Assembly (NCBI GenBank): GCA_046349255.1
Contig: JAXMCR010000003.1
Coordinates: 682,001-746,000, forward strand
Reading direction: 5' to 3'
Source: DAIODI01 sp046349255
GTDB lineage: Bacteria; Pseudomonadota; Alphaproteobacteria; Rhizobiales; Aestuariivirgaceae
DNA: 64,000 nt
Each line of letters starts with the position of its first letter. Positions within the stretch are counted from its first letter, which is position 1. The position numbers were made by a program, and so were the translations under genes. Below, in pieces: positions 50,832 to 60,627 of this stretch. The notes below the pieces were generated by a model. The model was given only the letters and a program-made list of their open reading frames with translations, searched no databases and was not told where the DNA came from.

Positions 50832-53027
50832 ATGATGGATGGGAACGACGCCGGCGCCGGCAAGTGCCCGGTCATTCACGGGGCCCTGAAGCATTTCACG
50901 GTCAACCGCGACTGGTGGCCCAAGCAGTTGAACCTGCGCGTGCTGCACCAGCACTCGGCGCTTTCGAACCCGATGGGCACGTCGTTCAACTACGCGAACG
51001 AGTTCCGGAAGCTCGACCTCGAGGCCGTCCGCAAGGACCTCTACGCGCTGATGACCAACTCGCAGGACTGGTGGCCGGCGGACTACGGCCACTACGGTCC
51101 GCTGTTCATCCGCATGGCGTGGCACAGCGCCGGCACCTACCGCACCGGCGACGGCCGCGGCGGCGCGTCTTCGGGTACGCAGCGGTTCGCGCCGCTCAAC
51201 AGCTGGCCCGACAACGTCAACCTCGACAAGGCCCGGCGCCTCCTGTGGCCGATCAAGCAGAAGTACGGCGAGAAGCTGTCGTGGGCCGACCTCATGATCC
51301 TCGCCGGCAACTGCGCGCTCGAATCGATGGGCTTCAGGACCTTCGGCTTCGGCGGCGGCCGCGCCGACGTGTGGGAGCCTGAGGAAGACATCTACTGGGG
51401 CAGCGAGACGACCTGGCTCGGCGACCAGCGCTACACCGGCGACCGCGACCTCGAGAACCCGCTCGCGGCGGTGCAGATGGGCCTCATCTACGTGAACCCG
51501 GAAGGCCCGAACGGCAAGCCCGACCCGGTCGCCTCCGGCCGCGACATCCGCGAGACGTTCGCGCGCATGGCGATGAACGACTACGAGACGGTGGCGCTCA
51601 CCGCCGGCGGCCACACCTTCGGCAAGTGCCACGGCGCAAGCCAGGCCTCGCACGTCGGCCCCGAGCCGGAAGGCGCGCCGCTCGAGGCCATGGGCCTCGG
51701 CTGGGCGAACAGCTACGGCAAGGGCCGCGGCCGCGACACCATCTCAAGCGGGATCGAGGGCTCCTGGACCCCGCACCCGACGAAGTGGGACACCGGCTAC
51801 TTCGACGTGCTGTTCGGCTACGACTGGGAGCTGGTGAAGAGCCCCGCGGGCGCCTGGCAATGGACGCCGAAGAACCTCGAGGCGAAGGACATGGCGCCGG
51901 ATGCGGAGGATCCCTCGAAGCGCGTGCCGATCATCATGACCACCGCCGACATGGCGATGCGCATGGACCCGATCTACGAGCCGATCTCGCGCCACTTCCA
52001 CAAGAACCCGGCCGAGTTCGCCGACGCGTTCGCGCGCGCCTGGTTCAAGCTCACCCACCGCGACATGGGTCCGAAGGTGCGCTACCTCGGCGCGCTCGTG
52101 CCGAAGGAGGACCTGATCTGGCAGGACCCGATCCCGCCGGTCGACCACAAGCTGATCGACAAGGCGGACGTCGCCGCGCTGAAGGCGAAGATCCTCGCCG
52201 CCGGCCTGTCGATCCCCGAACTCGTCTCGACCGCCTGGGCCTCGGCTTCGACCTTCCGCGGCTCCGACAAGCGCGGCGGCGCCAACGGCGCCCGCATCCG
52301 CCTTGCGCCGCAGAAGGACTGGGAGGCGAACCAGCCCGCCCGGCTCGCCAAGGTGCTGAAGGCGCTCGAAGCGATCCAGCAGGACTTCAACAAGGCGCAG
52401 ACCGGCGGCAAGAAGGTGTCGCTCGCCGACCTGATCGTGCTCGGCGGCGGCGCCGCCATCGAGGCGGCGGCGAAGAAGGCGGGGCACACGGTCGAGGTGC
52501 CGTTCACGCCGGGCCGCACCGACGCCACGCAGGAGCAGACGGACGTCGAGTCGTTCTCGGTGCTCGAGCCGCAGGCCGACGGCTTCCGCAACTACCAGAA
52601 GAAGCAGTTCACGATGTCGCCGGAGGAACTGCTGGTCGACCGTGCGCAGCTCCTCACGCTGACCGCGCCCGAGATGACGGCGCTCGTCGGTGGCCTGCGC
52701 GCGCTCGACGCCAACGTCGGCAAGTCGCAGCACGGCGTGTTCACGAAGCGTCCGGAGGCACTGACCAACGACTTCTTCGTGAACGTGCTCGACGCGGGCA
52801 CGGTGTGGAAGGCAACCTCGGACACGGGCGAGGTCTACGAAGGCCGCGACAGCCGGACCGGCGACATCAAGTGGACCGGCACCCGCGTTGACCTCGTGTT
52901 CGGCTCGAACTCGCAGCTGCGCGCGATCGCCGAGGTCTACGCCGAGAGCGAGGCGCGCTTCGTCAACGAGTTCGTCGCCGCCTGGAACAAGGTGATGATG
53001 CTCGACCGCTTCGACCTCGCGGTCTGA
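50832..53027 (+). CDS. katG: catalase-peroxidase KatG
   Basis: 731-residue bifunctional heme enzyme that removes hydrogen peroxide. Distal triad in RMAWHSAGTYR (Arg, Trp and His near residues 95-99), the Tyr of the Met-Tyr-Trp adduct in GLIYVNPEG, and proximal His in LTAGGHTFGKCHGA are all present, followed by the degenerate C-terminal peroxidase domain. ATG at 50832 (or 50835) with GGAGAG upstream; the frame continues to 50769 but without similarity. Divergent from oxyR and followed by a strong terminator. Confidence 0.97.
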   Translation: MMDGNDAGAGKCPVIHGALKHFTVNRDWWPKQLNLRVLHQHSALSNPMGTSFNYANEFRKLDLEAVRKDLYALMTNSQDWWPADYGHYGPLFIRMAWHSAGTYRTGDGRGGASSGTQRFAPLNSWPDNVNLDKARRLLWPIKQKYGEKLSWADLMILAGNCALESMGFRTFGFGGGRADVWEPEEDIYWGSETTWLGDQRYTGDRDLENPLAAVQMGLIYVNPEGPNGKPDPVASGRDIRETFARMAMNDYETVALTAGGHTFGKCHGASQASHVGPEPEGAPLEAMGLGWANSYGKGRGRDTISSGIEGSWTPHPTKWDTGYFDVLFGYDWELVKSPAGAWQWTPKNLEAKDMAPDAEDPSKRVPIIMTTADMAMRMDPIYEPISRHFHKNPAEFADAFARAWFKLTHRDMGPKVRYLGALVPKEDLIWQDPIPPVDHKLIDKADVAALKAKILAAGLSIPELVSTAWASASTFRGSDKRGGANGARIRLAPQKDWEANQPARLAKVLKALEAIQQDFNKAQTGGKKVSLADLIVLGGGAAIEAAAKKAGHTVEVPFTPGRTDATQEQTDVESFSVLEPQADGFRNYQKKQFTMSPEELLVDRAQLLTLTAPEMTALVGGLRALDANVGKSQHGVFTKRPEALTNDFFVNVLDAGTVWKATSDTGEVYEGRDSRTGDIKWTGTRVDLVFGSNSQLRAIAEVYAESEARFVNEFVAAWNKVMMLDRFDLAV

Positions 53028-53050
53028 CCAAAGTTAGGAACGATCTGCAG

Positions 53051-53080
53051 GGGCGCGGTTCGCAAGAGCCGCGCCCTTTT
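53051..53080 (+). terminator. rho-independent terminator of katG
   Basis: 11-bp stem GGGCGCGGTTC / GAGCCGCGCCC (one G-T pair) with a GCAA tetraloop and TTTT tail, 23 bases after the katG stop. The oppositely oriented FAD gene ends five bases beyond. Confidence 0.9.
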
Positions 53081-53084
53081 CTCG

Positions 53085-54218
53085 TCAGTGCGCCTTGAGC
53101 GACGGCCGGTTCGGGGCGAGCATGTCGGCGGTGAGGCCGAGCGCGCGCATGTCGGCGGGGATCTCGCCGCCGGTCGCGAGCGCGCCGACCACGCGGCTCA
53201 CGCCCGGCGACGTCTGGATGCCGTAGCCGCCCTGCCCCGCCACCCAGAAGAAGCCCTCGGCCTCGGGCGCAAATCCCGCGACGATCGTCTTGTCCGCGAC
53301 GAAGCTCCGGAGGCCCGCCCACTTCGACTCGACCCGCTTTACCTGAAGCGCCGTCGCCGTCTCGACCCGGTCGACCGCGAGCGCCACGTCCATCTCCTCG
53401 GGCTGCGCATCGCACGGGTCGGTCGGCGTTTCATCCGCGGGCGAGAGCAGCAGGCGGCTTCCCTGCGGAATGAAGTACCAGGTTTCCGCCGCATCACCGA
53501 CGATCGGCCAGCGCTTCGCGTCGAGCCCCTCCGGCACGTTCATCACGGCGATGGTGCGGCGTTTCGGCACGAGCCCGATCGGCTTCGCCCCGGCCATTGC
53601 GCCGACGACGTCGGCCCAGGCGCCCGCCGCATTGACCACCACCGGCGCCCTGAACACGCCCTGCGGCGTGCGCACCTCCCACTGGCCGCCCTTGCGCTCG
53701 AGCCCCAGCACTTCCGCGTCGACCACGACGTCACCGCCGCGTGCCTTCAGTCCACGGAGGAATCCCTGGTGCACGGCCGCGACGTCGATGTCCATCGCAT
53801 CGGGATCGTACATCGACAGCACCGCCGCCTCTGGCTTCATGATCGGGCAGAGATTCAGCGCCTCGCCCGCGTCGATGCCGCGCACCTTCGGCGACAGCAC
53901 CTGCACGTCGGCGATCAGCTTGCGGAGCGTCTCGGCGTCGTTCTCCACCGCCGCGATCATGCAGCCGCGCGGCGCGACGAGCGGCGTTTCGGAAAAGCCG
54001 GCCGGCGGCTTCAGGAAGAACTCCTTGCCGCCGAGCGACAGCACACGGATGGCGCGGCTGCCGAGGAACTCGATGTAGGTCGCAGCCGACCGGCCGGTGG
54101 TGTGGTAGCCCGGGCGGCTCTCGCGTTCGAGGACGACCACCTTGCCCTTCTCGGAAAGCGCATACCCCGCCGACGCCCCCGCAATGCCGGCGCCGATGAC
54201 CAGGAAATCGCACTGCAT
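53085..54218 (-). CDS. FAD-dependent oxidoreductase (DAO family)
   Basis: 377 residues. N-terminal dinucleotide fold DFLVIGAGIAGASAGYALSEKG (about 4-25 as landmark), GRSAATYIE, and C-terminal FFWVAGQGGYGIQTSPG typical of glycine/D-amino-acid oxidase and sarcosine-type enzymes. Oxidises an amine, amino acid or 2-hydroxy acid; exact substrate unknown. ATG at 54218 follows GGGGAGGACG. The same-strand acyl-CoA dehydrogenase gene is upstream. Confidence 0.88.
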   Translation of the reverse strand: MQCDFLVIGAGIAGASAGYALSEKGKVVVLERESRPGYHTTGRSAATYIEFLGSRAIRVLSLGGKEFFLKPPAGFSETPLVAPRGCMIAAVENDAETLRKLIADVQVLSPKVRGIDAGEALNLCPIMKPEAAVLSMYDPDAMDIDVAAVHQGFLRGLKARGGDVVVDAEVLGLERKGGQWEVRTPQGVFRAPVVVNAAGAWADVVGAMAGAKPIGLVPKRRTIAVMNVPEGLDAKRWPIVGDAAETWYFIPQGSRLLLSPADETPTDPCDAQPEEMDVALAVDRVETATALQVKRVESKWAGLRSFVADKTIVAGFAPEAEGFFWVAGQGGYGIQTSPGVSRVVGALATGGEIPADMRALGLTADMLAPNRPSLKAH

Positions 54219-54323
54219 GTCGTCCTCCCCGACGATGTCCGCTCGAAGCCGAAAGACTAGCGAGCCCCGGCGCAGCCCCCAAGGGCGACCGACGCGATGG
54301 CTGCCCCGCCGCGAACGCACACG

Positions 54324-55478
54324 TCAGTAGCTGCGCGGCAGGCCCAGCACGTGTTCGGCGAGATAGGAGAGCACCAGGTTCGTCGAGATCGGCGCCACCT
54401 GGTAGAGCCGCGTCTCGCGGAACTTGCGCTCGACGTCGTACTCCTCGGCGAAGCCGAAGCCGCCGTGCGTCTGGACGCACACGTTGGCGGCCTCGAACGA
54501 GGCGTCGGCCGCCAGCATCTTGGCCATGTTCGCTTCCGCGCCGGGATTTTCGCCCGCCTCGTAGCGGCGCAGCGCATCCGCTACCATCAGCTCCGCCGCG
54601 CGCATGTTGGCGTAGGCCTTCGCGATCGGGAACTGCACGCCCTGGTTACGGCCGATCGGCCGGTCGAACACGACGCGCTCCTTCGCATAGGCAACGGCCT
54701 TGTCGATGAACCACTTCGCATCGCCGATGCACTCGGCGGCGATCAGGATGCGCTCGGCGTTCATGCCGGACAGGATGTAGCGGAACCCCTTCCCTTCCTC
54801 GCCGATCAGGTTTGCCGCCGGAACCTTCAGGTTGTCGAAGAACACTTCCGTGGTCGCGTGATTCATCATCGTGCGGATCGGGCGGATGGTGAGGCCGCTG
54901 CCCAAGGCCTCGCGCATGTCAACGATCAGCACCGACAGCCCGTCGGTCTTCTTCATTCCGTCGGAAAGCGGTGTCGTGCGCGCGAGGAGCAGCATCAGGT
55001 CGGAATGCTCAGCGCGGCTCGTCCAGATCTTTTGTCCGTTCACGACGTAATGGTCGCCCTCGCGCCGCGCCGTCGTCTTCAGGGCCCCCGTGTCCGTGCC
55101 GCTCGACGGTTCCGTCACGCCGAACGCCTGGAGCCGCAGCGACCCGTCCGCCAGCGCCGGCAGGTACGCCCGCTTCTGCGCCTCGGAACCGTGCCGCAGC
55201 AGCGTGCCCATCGTGTACATCTGCGCGTGGCAGGCTGCACCGTTGCAGCCAGCCTTTTGAATTTCCTCGAGAATTGCCGCTGCCGCCGCGAGGGGAAGGC
55301 CGGCCCCGCCGTAGGCTTCCGGGATCAGCACGGAGAGCCAGCCGGCGTCGGTCAGCGCCTGGACGAACTCCGAAGGGTACGCGCGCTCCTGGTCGAGCCG
55401 GCGCCAGTAGGTGCCGGGAAACCGCGCGCAGAGCTTTGCAACCGCCTCGCGGATCTCGGGGTAGTCGGTATGGTCCAT
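54324..55478 (-). CDS. acyl-CoA dehydrogenase
   Basis: 384-residue flavoenzyme. Middle beta-domain with FGVTEPSSGTDTGALKTTA (about 120-138) and NGQKIWTSRAEHSDLMLLLART; C-terminal helical domain with QTHGGFGFAEEYDVERKFRETRLYQVAPISTN spanning the FAD/CoA region. Forms the alpha-beta double bond in fatty or branched acyl-CoA. Probably co-transcribed with the FAD oxidoreductase about 100 bases downstream, suggesting a small catabolic unit. Confidence 0.93.
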   Translation of the reverse strand: MDHTDYPEIREAVAKLCARFPGTYWRRLDQERAYPSEFVQALTDAGWLSVLIPEAYGGAGLPLAAAAAILEEIQKAGCNGAACHAQMYTMGTLLRHGSEAQKRAYLPALADGSLRLQAFGVTEPSSGTDTGALKTTARREGDHYVVNGQKIWTSRAEHSDLMLLLARTTPLSDGMKKTDGLSVLIVDMREALGSGLTIRPIRTMMNHATTEVFFDNLKVPAANLIGEEGKGFRYILSGMNAERILIAAECIGDAKWFIDKAVAYAKERVVFDRPIGRNQGVQFPIAKAYANMRAAELMVADALRRYEAGENPGAEANMAKMLAADASFEAANVCVQTHGGFGFAEEYDVERKFRETRLYQVAPISTNLVLSYLAEHVLGLPRSY

Positions 55479-55576
55479 CGGGAAACGCCTCCGCCCCTTC
55501 GATAGTCGATCGGATGGAGGGGCTGCAACCCGTCGGGCTTGACGGATACCCGCCGGCCAAGCGACACGAGCGCTCC

Positions 55577-56908
55577 ATGCCGACGATCGCCGCCGCTTCC
55601 GTCACCAACCGCTCCGTGCTCGCGATCGCGGTGCCGATCATGCTGTCGAATGCGACGGAGCCGTTGATCGGCGTCGTCAACACGGCGGTGATCGGTCGCC
55701 TGCCCGAGGCCTATTACATCGGCGCGATCACGGTCGGCGCGCTGGTCTTCAACTTCATCTACTGGGGCTTCAACTTCCTGCGGCTCGGCACCGGCGGCCT
55801 GACGGCGCAGGCCGTGGGGCAAGGGAACCGCGACGAACTCGTCGCGGTGCTCATGCGCTCGCTGATGATCGCCGCCGTGACCGGCATCGCCCTCGTCCTC
55901 CTCGCCCCGCTCATCGGGCGGTTCGCGTTCAGCGTGATCGGCGGGTCGGCGGAGCTTCGGCAGCACGCAAGAACCTATTTCGACATCCGCATCTATTCCG
56001 CCCCGTTCGCGCTCGCCAACTACTGCCTGCTCGGCTGGTTCATCGGCCAGTCGCGAGCACGGCTCGCGTTCGCGATCCAGATCGTGCTCAACCTCGTCAA
56101 CATGGCGCTCTGCATGCTGTTCGTACTCGGGATGGGGATGACGTCGAACGGCGTGGCGCTCGGCGCGCTGTTCAGCGAGATCGTCGCGGCGCTCATCGGC
56201 CTCGCGCTCGCCTTGCGCATCCTCTCCCGCATGGGCGCGCGCTTCGATGCAGCGACCGTGTTCGACCGCGGCAAGATCGTGCGCACCCTGACGGTCAACC
56301 GCGACATCATGATCCGCACGGTGTGCCTCGTGTTCGCCTTCGCCTGGTTCACCGCGCAAGGGGCGAAGGCCGGCGACGTGATCGTCTCGGCGAACGCGAT
56401 CCTCTTCACCTTCTTCAACGTCGCGGCCTATCTGATCGACGGCTTTGCCTTCGCCTCCGAAACGCTCGTCGGCCAGGCGGTGGGCGCCGCCGACCGGCCG
56501 AGGTTCCAGAAGGCGATCCGGCTCACCTCCGTCTGGGCCGGCGCCGTCGGCATACTCGCGTTCGCGATCATCCTCATCGGCGGCCCTTACTTCATCGACT
56601 GGATGGCAGTGAACCCGGAGGTGCGCGAAACGGCCCGCCTCTACCTCTTCTGGGCAGCGCTCGCGCCGCTGATCGGCGTCGCCTGCTTCCAGTTCGACGG
56701 CATCTTTGCGGGGGCGACCGCAACGGCCGACATGCGCAACATGATGGTCGTCTCGCTCGCCCTCTACATGGCGGCGTGGTGGCTCCTGCAGCCGTGGGGC
56801 AACACGGGGCTGTGGATCTCGCTCAACGCCTTCTTCCTCGCGCGCGGCATCACGTTCTCGACGCGCCTGCCGTCGCTCGAGCGGCAGGCCTTTCCGCAGG
56901 CCGCCTAG
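55577..56908 (+). CDS. MATE family efflux transporter (DinF-like)
   Basis: 443 residues and about 12 helices. N-terminal AIAVPIMLSNATEPLIGVVNTAVIGRL and GTGGLTAQAVGQGNRDE (about 75-91) are characteristic of the DinF branch. Drug or metabolite/Na+ or H+ antiport in the inner membrane. ATG at 55577 is preceded by GAGCG; an in-frame ATG at 55514 would add a hydrophilic leader. Its stop region overlaps the end of the convergent GMC gene by four bases. Confidence 0.88.
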   Translation: MPTIAAASVTNRSVLAIAVPIMLSNATEPLIGVVNTAVIGRLPEAYYIGAITVGALVFNFIYWGFNFLRLGTGGLTAQAVGQGNRDELVAVLMRSLMIAAVTGIALVLLAPLIGRFAFSVIGGSAELRQHARTYFDIRIYSAPFALANYCLLGWFIGQSRARLAFAIQIVLNLVNMALCMLFVLGMGMTSNGVALGALFSEIVAALIGLALALRILSRMGARFDAATVFDRGKIVRTLTVNRDIMIRTVCLVFAFAWFTAQGAKAGDVIVSANAILFTFFNVAAYLIDGFAFASETLVGQAVGAADRPRFQKAIRLTSVWAGAVGILAFAIILIGGPYFIDWMAVNPEVRETARLYLFWAALAPLIGVACFQFDGIFAGATATADMRNMMVVSLALYMAAWWLLQPWGNTGLWISLNAFFLARGITFSTRLPSLERQAFPQAA

Positions 56909-58608
56909 GCTTCGGCCAGGATCAGGTCGCTGATCCGGTCGCCGATCATGATGGTGGGGAGGTTCGTGTTGGCGCGCGGGATCGTCGGCATGATCGACGC
57001 GTCGACGACGCGCAGGCCCTCGACGCCGATCACCTTGCCCGACGAGGTCGTCACCGCATCGCGATCATCGGCATCGCCCATGCGACACGTGCCCGACGCG
57101 TGCCACACGCCGTGCGCCTTCGTGCGCACGAACTGTTCGAGGAGGTCGTCGCTCCCCATCAGGGCCTCGAGCGTGTCGCCCTCGACCACGAGCTTCTCGA
57201 TCAGGGTCTTGCGCAATGAGGCAGGTCCATCGAGCAGCTTCGCGAGGATCGAGGTCGCAATCAGGTTCTTGGTGCTGACGACGCCGAGGTCGCGCAGCCG
57301 CTCGCTGTAGCTCGTTGGAAACGGGTCGCGCGCCACGGCCCTGAGCGACGGCTTCTCGTAGAGCCCGGCGATCAGACGCATCCCCTCCTTGAGCCGGTCG
57401 ACGTCGCGCTTGTCGGAGAGGAGCTCGAACTCTACGCGCGGCTCGGCCGCGGGCTTTTCGGCCAGCGTGACCCGCCCACGTGAAAAAGGCTTGTTGACCC
57501 ACGTCATCAGCGAGCCGATGCATTCGCCCACCGGGTGCCAGCCGGTCTTCGTCACCGTCACCATGTACATGTCCTGCGGCGCGCAGTCCTTCACCGAAGA
57601 TGTCCAGCGCAACGCGAGATGGATGTGGCGGCGCAGCGACTTCGGCAGTCGCGCCTCGGGCGCGATGTGGCAGGAAATGGAGATCGTCGGGTGCTCCATC
57701 AGGTTTGCACCGACTCCCGGTCGATCCGCGACGACGGCAACACCGCGCGACCGCAGCTGCGCGGCGGGACCGATGCCGGCCCGCAGGAGAATTGCGGGTG
57801 AGTGGATGCCGCCGGCGCACACGATCGTCTCGCGCGCCGTGATACGCCGGACCGAGCCCTTGTGCAGGACGTCGCCGCCGACGACGCGCGCGCCATCGAC
57901 AACGAGGCCCTTGAGTTCGGTGTCGGCGAGGATCGTGAGATTGGGCCGTCTGCGCGTCGCGTTGTCGAGGAAGGCTGTCGCCGAAGAGACGCGGCGGTCG
58001 TAGATGTTGGAGATCGCGACGGGGAAGTAGCCGTCGCCGAATTCGCCGTTCTGGTCGTGGAGTTCGGGATACCCCGCCGCAGCGAAGGCGACCGCAGCCG
58101 CCTTGGTGAAGCCCGGCCAGACATCCTTGCCGATTCGGCGTATCGGCAGCGCGCCGGACTTCCCGTGCATCGGCCCGTCGAAGTCGAGGTCGCGCTCGAT
58201 GCGCCGGTAGCTCTCGAGCACGTGCTCCCACGACCAGTCGCGGGCGCCCATCGCCACCCACTCGGCATAATCGTCCGGCGTGCCGCGGTTCGCCTGCATG
58301 TCGTTGAGGCTCGACCCGCCGCCCATCAGGCGTGCCTGCTCGTAGCGCCGCGCCGGGCCCGCCCGCTCCGGCGCGTTGTGCGGCACGGGCTCGAGATGCA
58401 CGCGCAGGTCCGCCCACGTGTTGCGCGGGTCGAAGTAGGCGATGCGCGGATAGCTGTCGAGGATCGCCTCCTCGGGCCGGTCGGGCGGCGTGTCGCGGCC
58501 GGCTTCGATCAGGATCACGCGGTTCTTCGACGAGGCGGAGAGCCGGTTGGCGAGAACGCAGCCGGCCGAGCCGCCGCCGACGATGAGGTAATCGGCTTCG
58601 AGAGACAT
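56905..58608 (-). CDS. GMC family oxidoreductase (choline dehydrogenase-like)
   Basis: 567 residues. FAD fold DYLIVGGGSAGCVLANRLSAS (N-terminus), GMC signature 1 region with YEQARLMGGGSSLNDMQANRG, and C-terminal WHASGTCRMGDADDRDAV containing the active-site His, then DASIMPTIPRANTNLPTIMIG. Oxidises an alcohol such as choline, an aliphatic alcohol or a sugar; substrate unknown. Divergent from the racemase-type gene 89 bases away. Confidence 0.92.
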   Translation of the reverse strand: MSLEADYLIVGGGSAGCVLANRLSASSKNRVILIEAGRDTPPDRPEEAILDSYPRIAYFDPRNTWADLRVHLEPVPHNAPERAGPARRYEQARLMGGGSSLNDMQANRGTPDDYAEWVAMGARDWSWEHVLESYRRIERDLDFDGPMHGKSGALPIRRIGKDVWPGFTKAAAVAFAAAGYPELHDQNGEFGDGYFPVAISNIYDRRVSSATAFLDNATRRRPNLTILADTELKGLVVDGARVVGGDVLHKGSVRRITARETIVCAGGIHSPAILLRAGIGPAAQLRSRGVAVVADRPGVGANLMEHPTISISCHIAPEARLPKSLRRHIHLALRWTSSVKDCAPQDMYMVTVTKTGWHPVGECIGSLMTWVNKPFSRGRVTLAEKPAAEPRVEFELLSDKRDVDRLKEGMRLIAGLYEKPSLRAVARDPFPTSYSERLRDLGVVSTKNLIATSILAKLLDGPASLRKTLIEKLVVEGDTLEALMGSDDLLEQFVRTKAHGVWHASGTCRMGDADDRDAVTTSSGKVIGVEGLRVVDASIMPTIPRANTNLPTIMIGDRISDLILAEA

Positions 58609-58697
58609 CGTCGTTGTGGGTTCGCTTCCGGTGGTGATTGCGCGCGATCCCGAAACTGTATCTGCTGCGAAATCGACGGGTCAACGAAGGCGGCGAC

Positions 58698-59372
58698 ATG
58701 GTCAGCATGCAGACGGCTCAGGCGGTGAAGAAGCTCGGCGTCCTGATGCTCGATACGGCGTTCACCCGCTTCGTCGGCGATCCGGGGAACCCGGAGAGCT
58801 GGCGGCCGCCGGTCGAGATCGCAATCGTCAAGGGGGCCGATGTCGACGCGGTGGTGCGCAAGGCAGGGGCCGGAAGGATCGACGCCTTCGTGGAGGCGGG
58901 CCAAAAACTCGTCACCGACGGCTGCACGGTCGTCACGACCACCTGCGGGTTCCTCGCGCTGCACCAGCAGCGACTGGCCGACGCGCTCGGCGCGGAGGTC
59001 TACACGTCCGCGCTTCTCGCCGTGCCGAAACTCCGCGCGGCCGGCGAGACGGTCGGCGTCCTGACGTTCGACGCCGAGAACCTCACGCCGGCGCACCGCG
59101 CCGCGGCCGGCTTCGGCGACGACGTGCCCGTGCGGGGCATGGCGGACGACAGCCACTTCCGCGCCTGGATCGAGGGCTGGGAGCAGCCGGAGTTCGCACG
59201 GCTCAGGACCGAGGTCGTCACCGAGGCGGCGGCGCTGAAGAAGGAGCACCCGGCGATCACCGCGATCGTGCTCGAGTGCACGAACATGGGCCCGTTCGCC
59301 GAGGACGTGCGGCGCAACGTCGGCATCCCCGCGCATGGCATCGTCGCACTGGTGGAACGGCTGCGCGATTGA
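58698..59372 (+). CDS. Asp/Glu racemase / arylmalonate decarboxylase superfamily protein
   Basis: 224 residues. Two putative catalytic cysteines sit in TTTCGFLAL (about 82-90) and VLECTNMGPFA (about 196-206), the arrangement of two-cysteine cofactor-independent racemases (aspartate/glutamate/hydantoin). LGVLMLDTAFTR at the start fits this fold. ATG at 58698 is favoured by an AAGG nearby; ATG at 58707 is possible. Followed after 61 bases by a DapA-like aldolase, so both may degrade the same compound. Confidence 0.8.
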   Translation: MVSMQTAQAVKKLGVLMLDTAFTRFVGDPGNPESWRPPVEIAIVKGADVDAVVRKAGAGRIDAFVEAGQKLVTDGCTVVTTTCGFLALHQQRLADALGAEVYTSALLAVPKLRAAGETVGVLTFDAENLTPAHRAAAGFGDDVPVRGMADDSHFRAWIEGWEQPEFARLRTEVVTEAAALKKEHPAITAIVLECTNMGPFAEDVRRNVGIPAHGIVALVERLRD

Positions 59373-59433
59373 CACGCGCCCGCCGCTGGCGGACGCTTCC
59401 TCAACGGAACGCTCGCGCACGTGGAGTCGAAGC

Positions 59434-60378
59434 ATGTCGAAAATGCGACTGGAAGGTTCGTTCGTCGCGATGATCACGCCGTTCAACGCCGACGGCACGG
59501 TCGACTACGAAGGCTTCCGCGACCTCCTGAAGTTCCAGGAGGACAACGGCACGGTGGCGGTGCTCATCCTCGGCTCGACCGGCGAGATCTCGCTGCTGTC
59601 GCCGGAGGAGAAGCGCGAGGTCATCTCGAAGACGGCGAAGATGAAGACCGGGAAGATGAAGCTCTTCTACGGCTGCACCGGCTACAACACCGATGCGACG
59701 ATCGGCATGCTGAAGTTCGCCAAGGGCGAAGGCGCCGACGGCGCGATCGTCGCAGCACCCTCCTACATCTGCGCGTCCGAGCCCGACATCGAGGCGTTCT
59801 TCCTCGAGATCGCGGATGCGGTCGAGCTGCCGATGGGCGTCTACAACAACCCGCCGCGCGTCAAGACCGACCTCGGCCACGAGGCGCTCCTGCGCGTGTT
59901 CCGCCACCCGAACTACGTGGTGCACAAGGAATCGACGACGCGCGTCGGCCAGGTGGCGCAGATCCTCGCCGCCCGCCCGGACGTCGCGGTGATGTGCTGC
60001 GATTCCCCGAACCTCGGCCTCGTGGTGCCGACCATGGCGCTCGGCGGCCACGGCACGGCGAACATGACCGGCAACCTCGCCCCGGCCGAGATGGCGACGC
60101 TCTCGAAGAAGTGGCGCGGCGACGGCGAGGCGAAATCGTTCGAGGCCATGTACCTGAAGCTTCTGCCGCTCCTTCACTTCACCTATTCGGCGGTCAACCC
60201 GGTGGCGGTGAAGTCGCTGATGAAGGCGGTGGGCCTGCCCGCGGGCGATCTCCGCCGCCCGCTCACCGGGCTTTCCCCCGACCACCTGGCGCGGGGCCTT
60301 GCGATCCTCCGCGACCTCGGGCTCGCCGACCGCTACGGCTACGACCTCAGGGGGCTGAAGCGTCTCGCAGCCGAGTAG
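59434..60378 (+). CDS. DapA/NanA-family aldolase (dihydrodipicolinate synthase-like)
   Basis: 314-residue (beta/alpha)8 lyase. Substrate carboxylate motif LGSTGEISLLSPEEKREV (about 46-63), catalytic Tyr in MGVYNNPPR, and Schiff-base Lys in VVHKESTTR. It is probably a catabolic member (pyruvate- or 2-keto acid-releasing) rather than the lysine-pathway DapA, given its context of racemase and alcohol dehydrogenase. ATG at 59434 precedes the conserved LEGSFVAMITPF. Confidence 0.88.
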   Translation: MSKMRLEGSFVAMITPFNADGTVDYEGFRDLLKFQEDNGTVAVLILGSTGEISLLSPEEKREVISKTAKMKTGKMKLFYGCTGYNTDATIGMLKFAKGEGADGAIVAAPSYICASEPDIEAFFLEIADAVELPMGVYNNPPRVKTDLGHEALLRVFRHPNYVVHKESTTRVGQVAQILAARPDVAVMCCDSPNLGLVVPTMALGGHGTANMTGNLAPAEMATLSKKWRGDGEAKSFEAMYLKLLPLLHFTYSAVNPVAVKSLMKAVGLPAGDLRRPLTGLSPDHLARGLAILRDLGLADRYGYDLRGLKRLAAE

Positions 60379-60627
60379 CGATCGGCGATCTCTGTACAGC
60401 CGACCGGACGTGTGCGCTGGCTGAACCTTCCGCCGGACGAGAGTCGATTCCAGAAGCCGAAAACAGATGCCAGCCGCACTGCATGGTTCTCGTGCATTAG
60501 CTCAGCCTTTCGGCAAGACGTCAAAGAAATTCGGTCTTCCGTCGACGGCCTTCGCCACAACCCGCAGCAGTGTCGCTGACGGTTCGCAGGTTCGTGCTAC
60601 GATACGGAGAGGACCGGGGAGGAAGCG

